From: Syngnathus acus
Lineage: Eukaryota > Chordata > Actinopteri > Syngnathiformes > Syngnathidae
Direction of reading: 5' to 3'
DNA length: 64,000 bases
Assembly: GCF_901709675.1 (NCBI RefSeq)
Contig: NC_051101.1
Coordinates: forward strand, 14,655,416-14,719,415
The position numbers and the translations under genes are program-made. The notes below the pieces were generated by a model. It did not search any database. It was not told the origin of the DNA and worked only from the letters and a program-made list of their open reading frames with translations. Below, one piece after another: positions 42,201-54,560 of the stretch; the first letter of the stretch is position 1, and each line of letters begins with the position of its first letter.

Positions 42201-45130
42201 TTGGACTGGAGCAACGTGGAATCTGAAGCATCAAATTTGTCTTGGAAATATTGTGACGTTAAGTGTGACAAAGTCCAATATCTGTGAGCAATTGTGAAGT
42301 GAAATGCGCCGCTTACGTCGATTAATATTGCTCTATTGCAATGGGTCTGAAAAGGTCACCAGTAATGGATAATTGTGCCAATATGTGTGAAAGGTTCGAG
42401 TTTCCTGTCCTCCCCACTTGAAACTAAATGCACCACTTCCAACTTTGTCTGAGGTTATGCTTGAATTGTCCAACTTTGCTGTGCTTTTTGCGATTTCAAT
42501 CACGCTCAACCAAAACAATCATGAGGTCGTACTAGATGGTGCAATTTGCAAAAGTGAGCGAAGAGCGGGATCAGTCCGTGCGACCTGAATGTCGTTCCTT
42601 TCGAGACGTTTGCTACCGGGAGGGAGGGAGGGAGGGAGGGAGGGAGGGAGGGAGTTGCAAGTGGCAGAGCCCGCTGCGAGAGCAATTGACGTAAATCATA
42701 TATTCACTTTTAAAAATGCAACAGTCACACTCTGTCTTTAAATTTACTGTGGAGAAGGCAAACCCGAGCACCGCAAATGGCCATTTGCAAATGCGATGGA
42801 AATGTATTAATTAAAACGACACAAAATAAGAGATTTCCTATTCTTCCTTTTCTTTCACTTGCAAATGTGTGGTCTAATTGAGCTGGAATGCTTGCCAAGA
42901 AATATGTGCCCTGCGACCACTTTAGGGTGTCCAATGTCAACTGGCTCGTGACCTGACTGTATTTTTTCCATTTCATAAACAGAGGGCTGCCATTTGTTTC
43001 CGACCACGTTTGTAAGTCCGAGAGAGAAACGGCAGCCCCCAAAATAGTTATGACGTGCCTTAGGGCAGAGTTTGGCTTATCCGCTCAATTTGTTGACGTG
43101 GGACTCGAGCTGGCTCGCAAAATAGAAGATACATTGAGCCAGTCTTCTTTTGAGTCGTGATAAAGCATGAAAGCAAACGCTACTGAAGCACATCGGCATA
43201 TTTGACCTGAACGTAAAAAAATGTACAATGATTGCTACATTTTGCTCCACCTTTTCTGTCTGTGTCTTGTCTCCCCCCCCCCCCCCCCCTTTAGATTGAA
43301 GAAGGCTAACATTGGCTTTGATCACATGTTCGAGGAGGTGCCCATTGTCATCAAAAACTCTCACCTGATCAACGTGCTGATGTGGGAGCTGGAGGACAAG
43401 TCCACAGTCGCCGACAAACACGAACTCCTCAATCTATCCAGCAGGTCGGTCAGGATAAATGCCGTTGTTCAGCCTTCTACAAATGTATTTCCATGTTCCG
43501 GCCATCATTTATGGAAATAAGCTGCTGCGAGTCATGAAACGGCTGCTGCTGCTGCTGCAGATAATTCATTTGATTTCAATGGCTCGGTCAGAGTAAGAAT
43601 GAAACGTCAACATTTCTCCTTCATTGTACAACTTGAGAAAAGGTATTATTATTATTATACTGTAAGTACGCTTTATCAACTGGCATTCGTTCTAGTAATG
43701 ATGATAGAGTATCTATCATCCGCTCCGTATTTAAAAGATTGACAAAGCCATGGGCTATTATCAGCCATCCAGCTTGCAACGTGAATGCAGTCAGTCATTC
43801 CTCCTTTGACCTGATTGCAACACTTATTGTCTGTCCATTATCTTTGGAATTACAAGAAGGCCTGATCAATATTTTGATAATGGCAACAATATATCAAATG
43901 TCAGCGCGTCCTCTCGGAGATGTCAGTCTTGACGACCAAGCGGCTAATAGCGCTCGCCTCGCTCTGCTTTACAGTACCCAGGGGAGTTGGGCTTCGTTGT
44001 TTTGCGGAGTCCTCTGACCTTCAATGCCGTGATTTGGAGCGCTGGCAGACGGAACCGTTACGAATGCAGTTTGTGACCCACAAGCGTTGACCATAAGAGC
44101 CCAAGTATTTGAATTCCCAAATAGTATTAGAGGTTGGAAAGGTCACTACTTTTCAAGGTTTCCTAAAAACAACAACCGGGAAGGAGGGTGGGTAGCTTCT
44201 GGGTTCGGAGCTGTCGGAAAGATGCCTTTCATGAATGCGTCAAGTCATACATGTGATGAACCTTTGTTGCAGCAACCATTTGGAGAAAAGCCTTCAGCTC
44301 TTGATGGACAGGGTGGATGACATGAACCAAGACATAGTCAAGTATAACACCTACAGCCGCAATCTGAGCAAACAGCAGCAGCAGAAGCACCAGGTAATTC
44401 CACCCACCGGAAGAAGGAAGGAAGGAAGGAAGCCAGCCAGCTAACAAAAGAGCGCCTCAGCCAGCTGTGTACCCAATTGCAAGCTTGGGAGATGCAAAAG
44501 GAGTGGGCGTTTTTTTTTCCATTTCAAATGGAGCTTCTACTGCTGTTTCTGGCCAAATACACTTTTGGGGCGCTCGCTCAAGCAAATGGACACAAAGCAA
44601 TGACAAGAATTGCAGTAAAAGCTCCTTTTTCTATTGATTTAGTCCTCTTTTATAGCCCGTTTTTAATATCACAGAGATGAATTTCATACTCTGACTTCAT
44701 TAGCTGTCAATCAGAAAGCTCCAGCAGAAAAGCATTTGGTGTGTTCAAAAACGAATGCACACAGCCAGAAGGATAGCACATTTTCAATCAATAGCGCCTG
44801 CCCACGCACACAAAATGGAATGCACATCTATTACAATAATCATGATGCTAAGAATGAAAATAGTTGAAAAATAGCATTTGTCAGAACAATAGCAGCATCG
44901 TCGGCCGCGCTCCTCTAAACCTTATGAAACATTGCTCTTGATTGGAATTGACAAAATGTCTGAAGCTTAGGCCCACAACCTCACACACACACACACACAA
45001 AGACATGGTAGTGCCGTCACTGGCCACCCCATGTCCAGCAGAGATGTTATCAGTCTGTCGTCACTCAGCAAAAGAGCCGCGGAAACTTGGCAGCTAATGC
45101 ATACGCAAAGTCTAGCCGTTTTGTTTTTGG

Positions 45131-45208
<78 letters not shown>

Positions 45209-46362
45209 GTCACGTAACGTTTACCTGTGCGCCGTCCGTCCTTCTGTCCTTAAATAGCGCCTCTGTCCGTCTTTGCGTCTAGTACCTCCAGAGGCGACAG
45301 CAGGAGAACACCCAGCGAGAGAGCAGAGGAGAAGCAGCCTTGCCGGAGGAGGACATTAGCAAAATGTTCAAGCCCCCCCAGGCGCCACCTCGCATGGACA
45401 CGCTACTTATTGCAGGTACAGCACAATAGCTCTGCATATACACTTGAGAATAAGGGACTTTCCGTTTTGTGGCTATCAACGCTCAAGAATGGAATATTTC
45501 CTTGTGCTCAGACGCTTCTTTTTGTGCTCAGTGATTTTTCTCCTACCTCGTGAATAGGGCTGGACAGATAACGAAAATGTAATTGTCATTTGGGCTCTGG
45601 CTTCTCTCAATCTTCAAATTGAATATAGCGATTGAAGTTCAGAATGCCGTGGTTATCCGAATGTTGCTTGTAAAGCGAGCATGTCATGAATATGAATGAG
45701 CATGCTTTACAATGTTGACTCTAGCGTCAAAAGTAAAATCACGACGCACACTATATTGAAATCGAGAACGTAGCACCTACTGTGTTGTCGGCCTTTGTGC
45801 GTGTCCCAATGATCCGAAGTGGCAAACGGGTCCGAGGCGAGGGACCAAACAAAGTGATGAATTGAAATGGCCTAAAATCCCAGCCCATTTCCAGCATTTT
45901 CCAGGGCGGGCCTGCGGAATATTGTATGCTATGGCTATGTAGACGTGGGTGGTACCAACCAAATGAAAAAGTAGGATAGGATCCGTTCTTTGAAAAAGCC
46001 TTGGTTTCGCTCAGAGACAATAAGGAGAACATGGATGGGCCTTTTGTGCAAGACGTATTGTCTGCACAACTGTGACGCTCATCTTTTGGACAGACGTGTG
46101 TGTTTCTGATGGCAAAAACATTGATTGACAAACATTTGCCATTCCTCTCGCTTTGGCCTGTTTGGGTGCGCGCAAATGATTGGCGGCTGTTTGCCTCCCT
46201 TGCGGTTTGTATCTGTTTGATTTTATTTGTGTGGGCTGCTTGTATATTTTGGGCTTCTCTCCAACAGGGCAAATTAACAACTACTGCCAGAACGTGAAGG
46301 AATTCACCTCTCAGAACCTTGGGAAGCTGTTCATGGCGGAGGCTCTCCAAGGCCACAACTAG
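36240..46362 (+). CDS. EIF3H: Eukaryotic translation initiation factor 3 subunit H
   Basis: Eight exons: 36240-36299, 38070-38223, 41410-41577, 41652-41751, 43295-43444, 44273-44393, 45283-45415, 46268-46362. Total 981 nt, 326 residues (human 352; the difference is mostly a shorter Gly/Ser-rich N-terminus). The MPN domain starts [20 protein letters not shown] and includes [13 protein letters not shown], where catalytic JAMM enzymes have a zinc-binding motif; eIF3h is a non-catalytic MPN protein. A glutamine run, SKQQQQKHQ, lies in the C-terminal helix. eIF3h belongs to the eIF3 complex that binds the 40S subunit during initiation. Introns 1 and 2 are long for this genome (1.8 and 3.2 kb) and hold conserved-looking non-coding DNA. 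The intron 4 acceptor has a pure C pyrimidine tract. Confidence 0.97.
37100..37660. promoter_or_regulatory. Candidate conserved non-coding block in EIF3H intron 1
   Basis: AT-rich, low-repeat sequence (apart from the GGAT run) with TAAT-core motifs. GCTAATGAGA (37569-37578) and its perfect inverse TCTCATTAGC (37600-37609) form a 10-bp inverted pair of homeodomain-like sites. Conservation is inferred from texture only. Confidence 0.3.
37230..37278. repeat. GGAT tetranucleotide repeat
   Basis: About twelve GGAT units in EIF3H intron 1. Confidence 0.96.
39801..39926. repeat. GCATT pentanucleotide repeat, 25 units
   Basis: Perfect array in EIF3H intron 2. It yields open frames with a five-residue repeat on both strands, which are artefacts. 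Confidence 0.98.
40449..40534. repeat. GGAT repeat with GCAT interruptions
   Basis: Blocks of GGAT alternate with single GCAT units, grading into GCAT and GAAT at the right end, in EIF3H intron 2. Confidence 0.95.
42173..42244. repeat. Short two-copy tandem duplication in EIF3H intron 4
   Basis: GAATCTGAAGCATCAAAT occurs twice with a period of about 45 bp, followed each time by a TCTTGG block. Confidence 0.75.
42618..42654. repeat. GGGA tetranucleotide repeat
   Basis: About nine GGGA units in EIF3H intron 4. A shorter run of the same unit is at about 40795-40815. Confidence 0.95.
43273..43289. repeat. Poly-C run serving as the EIF3H exon 5 polypyrimidine tract
   Basis: Seventeen C followed by TTTAG and the exon. 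This replaces the usual T-rich tract at the acceptor. Confidence 0.85.
44704..44713 (-). promoter_or_regulatory. PBX-PREP/MEIS decamer in EIF3H intron 6
   Basis: The minus strand reads TGATTGACAG, the PBX-PREP composite site, inside an AT-rich, conserved-looking tract at about 44655-44740. Motif match only. Confidence 0.35.
45135..45205. repeat. CT dinucleotide repeat
   Basis: About 34 CT units in EIF3H intron 6, ending about 75 bp before exon 7. Confidence 0.97.
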
Positions 46363-46469
46363 ATGAGACAACGGAGAGAAGAGGGCACACAGCAAAAAAG
46401 GAATCAGAGAGCCGTAGTGCTGCTGTTGCTGCTGAAGAATTCATTCATTTTCTGTACGCAATTTAGTGA

Positions 46470-46475
46470 AATAAA
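46470..46475 (+). terminator. Poly(A) signal of EIF3H
   Basis: AATAAA in GTGAAATAAAATGG, about 107 bp after the stop codon. Confidence 0.65.
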
Positions 46476-47029
46476 ATGGATTGAGCTCTTTGTCACCTTC
46501 TGGCTTTTGAACTGTTGCACACAAACGAATGGAGCCAATTCACCTTTTATTCACTCCCATTACCACTAGTATATAAAATGAAGTGTCTGGCTAAGCAGTC
46601 ATTTCTTTCTTTCTTTCTTTCTTGGTGAAATACTGCATCACTCCACTGTTGCAATGCTAAGTTTCCACCCAGGTACTGCAAGTTGTTGCCCTTGGGGACC
46701 ACTGGAACTCCGAAGCAGCAAAAGGTAGAGCGTGCTTCTGGCGCGTATTATGGTAAGTATTATCCTCAGCAAACCTCATTTCAATTTGAACGTGACGAGT
46801 CAGCGGTGTCCGTCTCTGGTTGGAAATGTCCTTGAACGAGCGTCGAGTAACCTTATGTGATTTTTACCCCGGCTGCGGCAATGAGTTGCTTTTGGAGTTG
46901 AGCCGGATCAAATGTCTTTGCGTGTACAGCGCTCGCTCGCTCGCTCGCTCTCTGGCTTTCATTCATCAGGCGTTTTCACGGGAGTCTCCTTCAGCTCAGC
47001 AACAGCTTGAACTTGAGTGATGCCTCTAC

Positions 47030-47320
47030 CGGCTCCATTTAATAAAGAAGCTGCCAGTGTGGTTCATTGCGTAATAATGACTCTGGCGCTGGCTCTGTTG
47101 TCGACCCGCGGTGCGGCGGCGGCGGCGGGCGGCGTCTAATACGCCTCTGATGTCTGACTTGTCATCAGCATCACCTCATCAAGCAATAACTTGTACTGCC
47201 CCTGCTTGCCATCAGTGCAGTCATTAGCGATAATTACAAGTCGAGCAAAGTGATAAATGTTTATGAGAGCAGCCGCACAAATAAATTCTTCTTCAAATCC
47301 CCAGATGCTCGCTCGCTCGC
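47030..47320. promoter_or_regulatory. Candidate conserved non-coding element
   Basis: Balanced-composition, repeat-free tract with TAATAATGA, CATTAGCGATAATTAC and GATAAATGTTTAT-type motifs. Conservation could not be tested. Confidence 0.25.
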
Positions 47321-48535
47321 TCGGGAAGTCTTCACTGGAAAGTATCTGCTCAGGTGTGCCGGCGATGATGGATGCCATCCCTCGCTCGCAGGTATTGATT
47401 GGCTTTGGAGAGGTGGCTTCTGTCCAACGTGAGTGCTCTTTGTTTGCAATTCTGAGGCAGCACAGCGTTGACCTTGAGGGCTGACGAGGGCAGGCACGGC
47501 TTCTCCCGTCACAGAGGAGGGATGTGCGGGGAATTCTAAAAGCTTCTTAAATGGCTTGAGCCGAGCATGGCGTGAAGCCCGTAGAGCGCAAACGTGGCGC
47601 TGGAGGTCCACGCTGGTTGTGATGGGAGTAAAAGACTGAATAATGTCGCGGTGACGTGGCTCAAGGCCGCCAGACGGGAGACGAGTGGGTGATCCGAGTG
47701 CCTGCCTGCCTGGCGCATTAGAGCGCTGCCACATAAATCAGGAGAAAAAGCACTGGCGAGCAAAAGATGACTGACCTTACAACCTTGAATAAGATGCGCC
47801 TTCCTTCTGGGATGAAACGTTCCATGAACAGTAAATCAAGGCTTTCATCAAGTCAGCATTTTGCACATTTTTTCATGCTGTCCAAATGTCAACTCTTCTC
47901 TGCTCCAAATGTGAACTGATAGGAAGCAAAGCAATCCATCTGATGACATTTGATGGACATTTGTTGCTCCATGAGAAACAAAGATTTAATGGCGTGAATT
48001 CACGTCATGACTCGCATTCATTCGGTGGGGATGGAACGGACGGTTACTGGAGCCACAATTCATTTGATGGCAATCGCTCTGCTTCACGACAGGAAGAAGG
48101 CCACCTACCTACGTATGTGCTTGTCTTTCCAAACTTTCACCTGTTTCCTATTTGGACAACAATGATTTGGATGTCAACAATAGGTGTTTCAGGAAGTGCC
48201 ATTCATTCCTTCATCACGGCAGAAATGTGACGAGCGCCGGGTGCAAAAGTGCTCGTCACTCACCGGGTGCAAAAGTGTCGCCGCCCTTTCTAGCCACTCC
48301 GACAGTTTTTGCGTGGAAGCACAAGTGAAGGTCCATGAAGCAGCACTAGTGAGAAAGAGCCACAGCGGCGGCAGCTGCCGTTTGCGACTCCCTCTCCCAC
48401 GCTAGCCTGCTAAATTGACCGTGAGATGACTATGAGTCAGTGAAAATGAGAACAACATCCTCACGTTCAGATGCCAAAGCGACTAAGGCGAGCGAGACGC
48501 TGCGCATGCCAAGCCAGCGGCAGCTTCCTCTGTGC

Positions 48536-48617
48536 GGGCGGGCGGGCGGGCAGGCAGCCACGCAGGCAGGCAGCCACGCAGGCAGGCAGCCACGCAGGCA
48601 GGCAGGCAGACGGCCGG
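48536..48617. repeat. GCAGGCAGCCAC-type minisatellite
   Basis: GGGC units grade into GCAGGCAGGCAGCCAC repeats. A near-identical motif forms the array at 58995-59113. Confidence 0.9.
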
Positions 48618-51035
48618 CCGTGATTTGTCTCTGCGCCTTCCAATTCCCAAGGAAAAGATGTCGGAGGGATATGGCTTTGCTCTCGCTTAATCAGCAAGCA
48701 CGACCTGTGCTGCTCTGACTCCAGCTGTCATTTGTTAGGGCTCCAAAACAAACATAAGATCCTTCAGCGTGCCTCCCTCCCTCCCTGCCTGCCTGCCTGC
48801 CTCACTTGTGATAGAAGGAATCAGATGGCTGAATAGAATGAAACGGGTTATTTCCCTGTCAGCCAGCCCACAATGCCTTCCTCTGGCTTTGCTCTGCTCT
48901 GCTCTCTGCTTTTGCCACTCAGCGCATATTGCCATGGCAACTAGATCCAGCGCCGAGTGCTTCTTTCCAGAATGTAAAGTCGTTGTAAAAATACCATTAA
49001 GCTTCCTCAAAAGCAAGACGTGCAGGAATGAAGCATTTCCGGGATCAAGTAGACAAATGCAAGTCGCTCTGCAAACTAAGTTCAAAAGACTCCACCTTTC
49101 TGCCGCCGCCTGCCTTCTCTCTCCTTTGAGGTCAACAGATCTCCAAGATGCTGCGGTTGCGATTCATCTGGGATGGCCGTCACGTCGCTGGCGCAAATCC
49201 CAGCGGCAGCTTTGAGCCTTTGGCTTTCCGGGCACGCTCTGCGCGTGTGACACGCATGCGTGGCCTTCGGGCTAGGCTACAGTGTGTTGTTGCGATCTCA
49301 CGTCATCATTTGTGGCGGGGGCGGATGTCCTCCCGCACAAGCTCAATCATACGTCGATAGACGCATTGGGTCGGTCGGCTTTGCTTGTAACGTACGACGT
49401 TGTCGTCATCTGTCTTCCTTCGATCCGTGTGGCGATTATGCGAGTAAAACCAAACGTCAAGAATTGGGCTCTTACTCCATTTGTTTCCTTCCGACTCTCG
49501 CCGTTCCGATTCAATGTTCTTTTCCGGCAGGCTCCGTTGGTTATTTATGAATCTGCTTTGTGTAAACAAAGTGACAGGGACTCATCCATTTTCCAACTCA
49601 TCGCCAGGGTGTCAGGGCGATTTATTGCAGCCAGCCTTTCTTTGTTTGAACAGGTTGCTCTCCGCGATCACAGTGTGTACAAAACTCGAAGCTGGAGATG
49701 GCGGCAAAGCCGGGAAATGGCTGCTTCTTGTTGTTCCCCTCAAGGCAAAGCCTGACAAGCAAAGTACAAAGCCCAATTTGTGTAAAGCAGCCTATGTGAA
49801 GATACTCGTTCAAGTTGAAAGTGCTTACTAACCTGTGTGCATATTCACAATCTTCACCCGTTTTCCTGCAAAACATTCCCAAAAAGTTGGGAAACATCAC
49901 CTTCCCTTTTTTTTAATCAGACTCTATAAATGGAATGCAAGGCCTTAAAAACATGCCCAATCTCTTGGCAAATGAGGCAGACTGGTTTGTTTTGTTGATT
50001 GAAATAGGACGTGTTGAATGGGGTCTGAGTGGTGGGTGGAGCTCAGCCGGGAACCCTCAAGACAACCATGTCACATTGGAACAAGATTCTTGAATGCTTT
50101 GTTTGTCCAGCTTTTGTTCATGGCTAAGCTTTCGAACTTGATCCACTTGTGCCACAACCTTCTTCCAATTTACAAGACCAGAGGTATTTCCAAACTCATT
50201 CAGAAATGGATTCACTTTTCTTTGAGTTCAGTCATTTCTCACAGGTTCAATGCTTTGAATGCGCACTCTTTTGTCCTTCCATTTCCCGGTGGAAAAAACG
50301 TGCCGTATTCCGCGCTTTGGTTTTTTCATGATTTCTCAAAAACGAAGGGAGAAAATAGAAGTTGTTTTTGTTTTCCCGATATATAAAAAACAAACAAAAG
50401 GATCACGACGGCCCTACTGTCCCTTGAGGTTTTGCACTCGTTGTACTTTATGCACCGCGACGTCGTTCGCTGTCATTCGGAACAGAAGCCAAAATAACAG
50501 CACAGTTGCTTTCCTCCATTATGAGTGCAGTGATGCTGACGAAATGACATTTTTGCCAACTGAACTGTTCCCAAATCTGTTTCACACTATTAGCACAGGT
50601 ACAAAGTGACGGAGAGGCGCACAGCGGCTGTCACTGACCTTTTAGCAGTGCAAACGCTTTCTTTTTCATTCGACAAGACAGCCCAGTGGCCTACATTCAA
50701 ATCAAACAAAACGCACTCCTTTTACAAGATTTCTTTTCTTTCCCAAGCTCATTTTGAATGTAACAAATGTTGATGTCTGGGCCCCGAAGCTTGCCATTTG
50801 CTGTCTATTTATTTCCTTTGAGGGAAGCAGCAAAGCCCACTGACATTCAATCACATTATTTTGCCACACTGATTTGCTGCCTGCACCTGTGACATGAACC
50901 TCACATAACAAGCACACATCAGTCTGCCAGCTATAAATCAAACGGCCCAAACACACTCAATCACCTCAGTGAAGCCTAACGTAGCAGCGTACCGCATAAG
51001 ATTGCGACCTTGTAGCAGTCTTGGTTCACAACGCA

Positions 51036-51245
51036 GATCCATCCGTCCATCCGTCCATTTATCCATCCATCCATCCATCCATCCATCCATCCATCCATCC
51101 ATCCATCCATCCATCCATCCATCCATCCATCCATCCATCCTCTGAAGTGCTCTATCCTCACCAGCCCGCTGGATGGAGTCTTTGGGGGATAGGGTTAGGG
51201 CACAACCTGAACTGGCGGCCAGCCAATAGCAGGGCCACAACGCAG
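51036..51245. mobile_element. LINE-tail-like repeat with an ATCC array
   Basis: About 24 ATCC units (51036-51140) are followed by TCTGAAGTGCTCTATCC, GATGGAGTC and ACAACCTGAACTGGCGGCCAGCCAATAGCAGGG-like blocks (around 51200-51235). This is the same family as the repeat at 7095, with the ATCC array expanded. Confidence 0.7.
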
Positions 51246-52016
51246 GTCTTGATTCTCAAAAACAGAAGGACAAAGTAAGAGAAACAGGATGACAACCCCT
51301 TGTTGATTTGCAGTTTGTATATTGTAGTACAGTCATTAGAATTGCCTAGCCAGCAAATGTAAAGGTGGCCAACCCTTTTGCTTTCCAGTGCTTTCTATCC
51401 ACGGGAGCACATGTATAATATCCGAATAGAATTTGTTTCAAGTGACCTGCAAGGTGACGCTGCTGCGCTACTTGCAGATGCCACCGCCGCCGCCGCTGCA
51501 CTATTATTGGTGCGGTTAAAGAAGAATCAAGTGGCTTACAGCAGTCATAAGAGAGGCATTTAGGAAAAGCAACTCTGAAATGCAGCAGAAGTCACGCAAG
51601 GCCAAAGAGGAGTCGTGACAGCAGTTTCCACCACATGCCTGCCCCACCCAGGCTCAGCTCAAATACATTCTTAAACCATTTTCATGGCTGAAATGAGCCA
51701 TTCCTTGCACACGTGTCCGCTCACGGACATCTGAGAAAGAATGGGAGGCTGCGTTTGGCCTTGGAACTCAACATTTTAGCTTGGGAAGCCCAGTTTATTG
51801 TTTATACAGAACAAACGGATAAAAGATGCTCAGGCACCGACGGACAAAACAAGCAATGTTCCGTCTTTAGAAAGAGGGCCATTTTCCATATCTAAGGATG
51901 GGGCTACACATTCCATTCCATACAATGTCTTTGAGATATTAGAACTGTTGAAAAAGGAAAGTCTCCCAAATTTAGCAGGTACAACGCACGCTCGTCGCTT
52001 TCTGAGATCGGACCAC

Positions 52017-52408
52017 TTCTTTCAAAGTCAAGGCCCGGGGGCCAGATACGGCCCGGCCCGGCCCGCCACATCATTTTAGGTGGCCCGCAAAGACATTCAT
52101 GTCAATTCCAAAATTTCAAATTGTTTTCACTTGTAAAAAGGAGAGAGAGATATTGTTAGCAGTTTTTATTACCATTCATTTTTCAAATCCTTTTTATTTT
52201 GAGATATTTATAGATTTGATTGCAAGATTTCATTTTGAAATATTTGAACACTTTTTATTCGTCTCTGTTTTGAAAACCAGTTGTGTTGTAGTGTAGCCTA
52301 TAGTATACAATATGAGACGGTCACACATTTATTTGGGTTGACAATTTGAATGGCCCTTAGAGACAAACTATGATGCGGCCCACCACAAAAATAAGTTTGA
52401 CACGACCG
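52017..52408. mobile_element. hAT-like non-autonomous element (GGCCCG terminus type)
   Basis: The left end TCAAAGTCAAGGCCCGGGGG and the right end GATGCGGCCCACCACAAAAA followed by AAGTTTGACAC form diverged inverted ends. This is a widespread fish/vertebrate repeat with TCAAACTCAAGGCCCG termini. The interior is AT-rich and non-coding. The left end has an expanded GGCCC block. Confidence 0.7.
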
Positions 52409-52978
52409 CTCAAAACTTTGAGGTCACGTCCTTATTTTCAAAATAAGATTGCTATTTTCTTTTTCAATGAGGATAACATAGCTGCGTTGTCGATTTGGCT
52501 TTGTTTTGTTTCCCGCTACGTCTCGTCTGGTCCGTTTCGTCCGCTCTGCTCGGCTCGCTCCGTCCGGCCGCTCGTGTCTTGTTCAGAGAGGTATTAGCCA
52601 TTTCAAAGAGCAGTCAGAAGAATTCTGACTCTGTCACCTTGGCAACAGACTCTGTGAACATAACCTGCTCGCGAGCAGTTCAAATCTTGACTTTCTACCT
52701 GAAGAAAACACGCCTTCTCTGTACACGCGAAATGAGACGATGAGGGATTTTTCAAACAGTGCTGTCTTTAATCAAAGTCGCTCATGTATCTTTAATAACC
52801 TCCAGCCAGACAGTATAGCTCCAATCTCACATTCGCATACTGCGTTGACATCAGTGCATTCTTCTCTCGTTTTTTTTTTTTGTTTGTTTTTCCCTTCGCA
52901 AATGTGACTTTTCTGTCAATGCCGAGGAACATAAAAGCAACCGTGTGTGCACTGCTGAGAAGTCGCAGTTAAAAGCCG

Positions 52979-53090
52979 GTCCCCAACCGCTGGGCCGCGG
53001 ACCAGTACCGGTCGGTCCGTGGATCATTTGGTACCGGGCCGCACAGGAAAGAATAAATAACTTGCACGATTTCCGTTCAACCCCCTTTAG
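52979..53090. mobile_element. Fragment of another hAT-like repeat
   Basis: GGTCCCCAACCGCTGGGCCG with GGACCAGTACCGGTCGGTCC and TTTGGTACCGGGCCGCACA matches a common repeat end. Only one terminus is seen. Confidence 0.65.
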
Positions 53091-53406
53091 AAGTGCTGTG
53101 ATTTGCATGATTAGCGTTATGGATGGATCTCTATTGTGTACATCAATGAACTTGAAGTGAGTGAATTCAATTTTGAAGACTGAACCAATCAATTCATTCT
53201 ATATTTCTCCCGCATTCCCTGCTGAGTGCATTTGTTCACATGCAGTTATGAACTTGTATACACAGTGAATGAAGGGGCAGGCAGGAGGCAGTGTGATTGC
53301 TCATCAAGTAGCAAGTAAAGAGCGCTTTTGGCATCAATACGACCCAAGCTCACTCTCACTCTCCTGGGCCCGCCCACCTGTCCATTACAGCGGTGAAGAC
53401 AAGCTG

Positions 53407-53558
53407 TGCTGGCTGCGTGCGTGCATGCGTGCTGGCTGCGTGCGTGCGTGCGTGCTGGCTGCGTGCGTGCTGGCTGGCTGCGTGCTGGCTGCGTGCTGGC
53501 TGGCTGGCTGCGTGCTGGCTGCGTGCTGGCTTGCTGCGTGCTGGCTGCGTGCTGGCTG
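53407..53558. repeat. GCGTGCTGGCTG minisatellite
   Basis: Irregular array of GCGTGC and TGGCTG units. It gives Trp/Ala/Cys-rich open frames in several phases that are not genes. Confidence 0.9.
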
Positions 53559-53709
53559 TCTCAATACATTGTCAGCAGCCTTCAGCCAGCCTGCAGACAT
53601 CCAAAGGCCAGGCTAGGCCAGGCCCCCCTGTGACCCCACCAGGGACCTTGGCCCTTGCGCTTCACATTGCAGAGACACGCTCGTTTTCTTCTGCTGCATG
53701 AAACCTTGA

Positions 53710-54560
53710 GATAAATAGTCCCACAGAGCAAGAGACATACACATCACTCGGCGAGGCAGCCAGAATATGTGAAGTGAACGTGATTAACATCAAGCTGTCC
53801 TCCTCGCAAACGTGGGCCCAAATCATAGGACATTACACCGAGTTGGAAAATGAACCATAAATCAGTCAAAGGAAATAGCTCATAAACAAAGCCCGTAAAG
53901 CGCTGCTGCGCTTTACACCAATTGCTCAGATAAATCTCCAGCAATTTGATTGGACGTAATATTTTAGCAATATTTCACCTGTCCAATTTGTCTGAATACC
54001 TCGGCATTTCGACGAAACCGCAAACGCTGATTGACTTTGTCACGTCACGTCTTGTCGTCAAGTTGACTCAATGACTAAGTGAATGTTCATCCTGCAAAAG
54101 GAGTCACCACATGTCCAGACACAAGCTCCACCATAACACACCAATGGCAGCCAGATCTACTTTGGAAACATCGTCCCTTTATTTAGGCCGTCAAAGGTTC
54201 CGACTTGGCACAGTGAAACTGAAATACACTTTTACTGAACCGAAATTTGGTGCAAAATGTGGCTATAAGATATTTAGGAGGGAAAATCTCCAACCATAAA
54301 GAAAGCACGCGCACACGCACACGCTCACACACTCACGCCTTTCATGACTTACAGGTGTCCTCATAAACTGGCCCAACTGACTTCACACTAATAAATCTTG
54401 CTAATAGCGCGCCAGGAGATATTGATTTCTTTGGAGGTACTTTCATGTGCCATTATTATTGGAGAAATATTCGAAGTGAAGCCATGCACGACATCATTGA
54501 TTGAAAACTTGACTGATATAGAGTGCAGGTCTTCACTGTGCAGCTGCTGACCTCGCATAT
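53710..54560. promoter_or_regulatory. Candidate conserved non-coding block upstream of CSMD3
   Basis: Long AT-rich, mostly unique sequence. It includes a perfect 9-bp hairpin GTAAAGCGC-TGCT-GCGCTTTAC (53895-53916) and GATTGGACGTAATATTTTAG- and TTGCTAATAGCGCGCC-type motifs. Enhancer identity is inferred from texture and position. Confidence 0.3.

Noticed and set aside
48536-48617. A CRISPR-like repeat array
   Set aside because: Units are short, contiguous and without unique spacers, in a vertebrate genome.
51181-51192. Telomere-like TTAGGG
   Set aside because: A single unit inside the LINE-tail-like repeat, not an array.
53269-53701. Cys/Trp/Ala-rich open frames of 71-115 codons
   Set aside because: Produced by the GCGTGCTGGCTG minisatellite; several phases give similar composition, which real coding would not.
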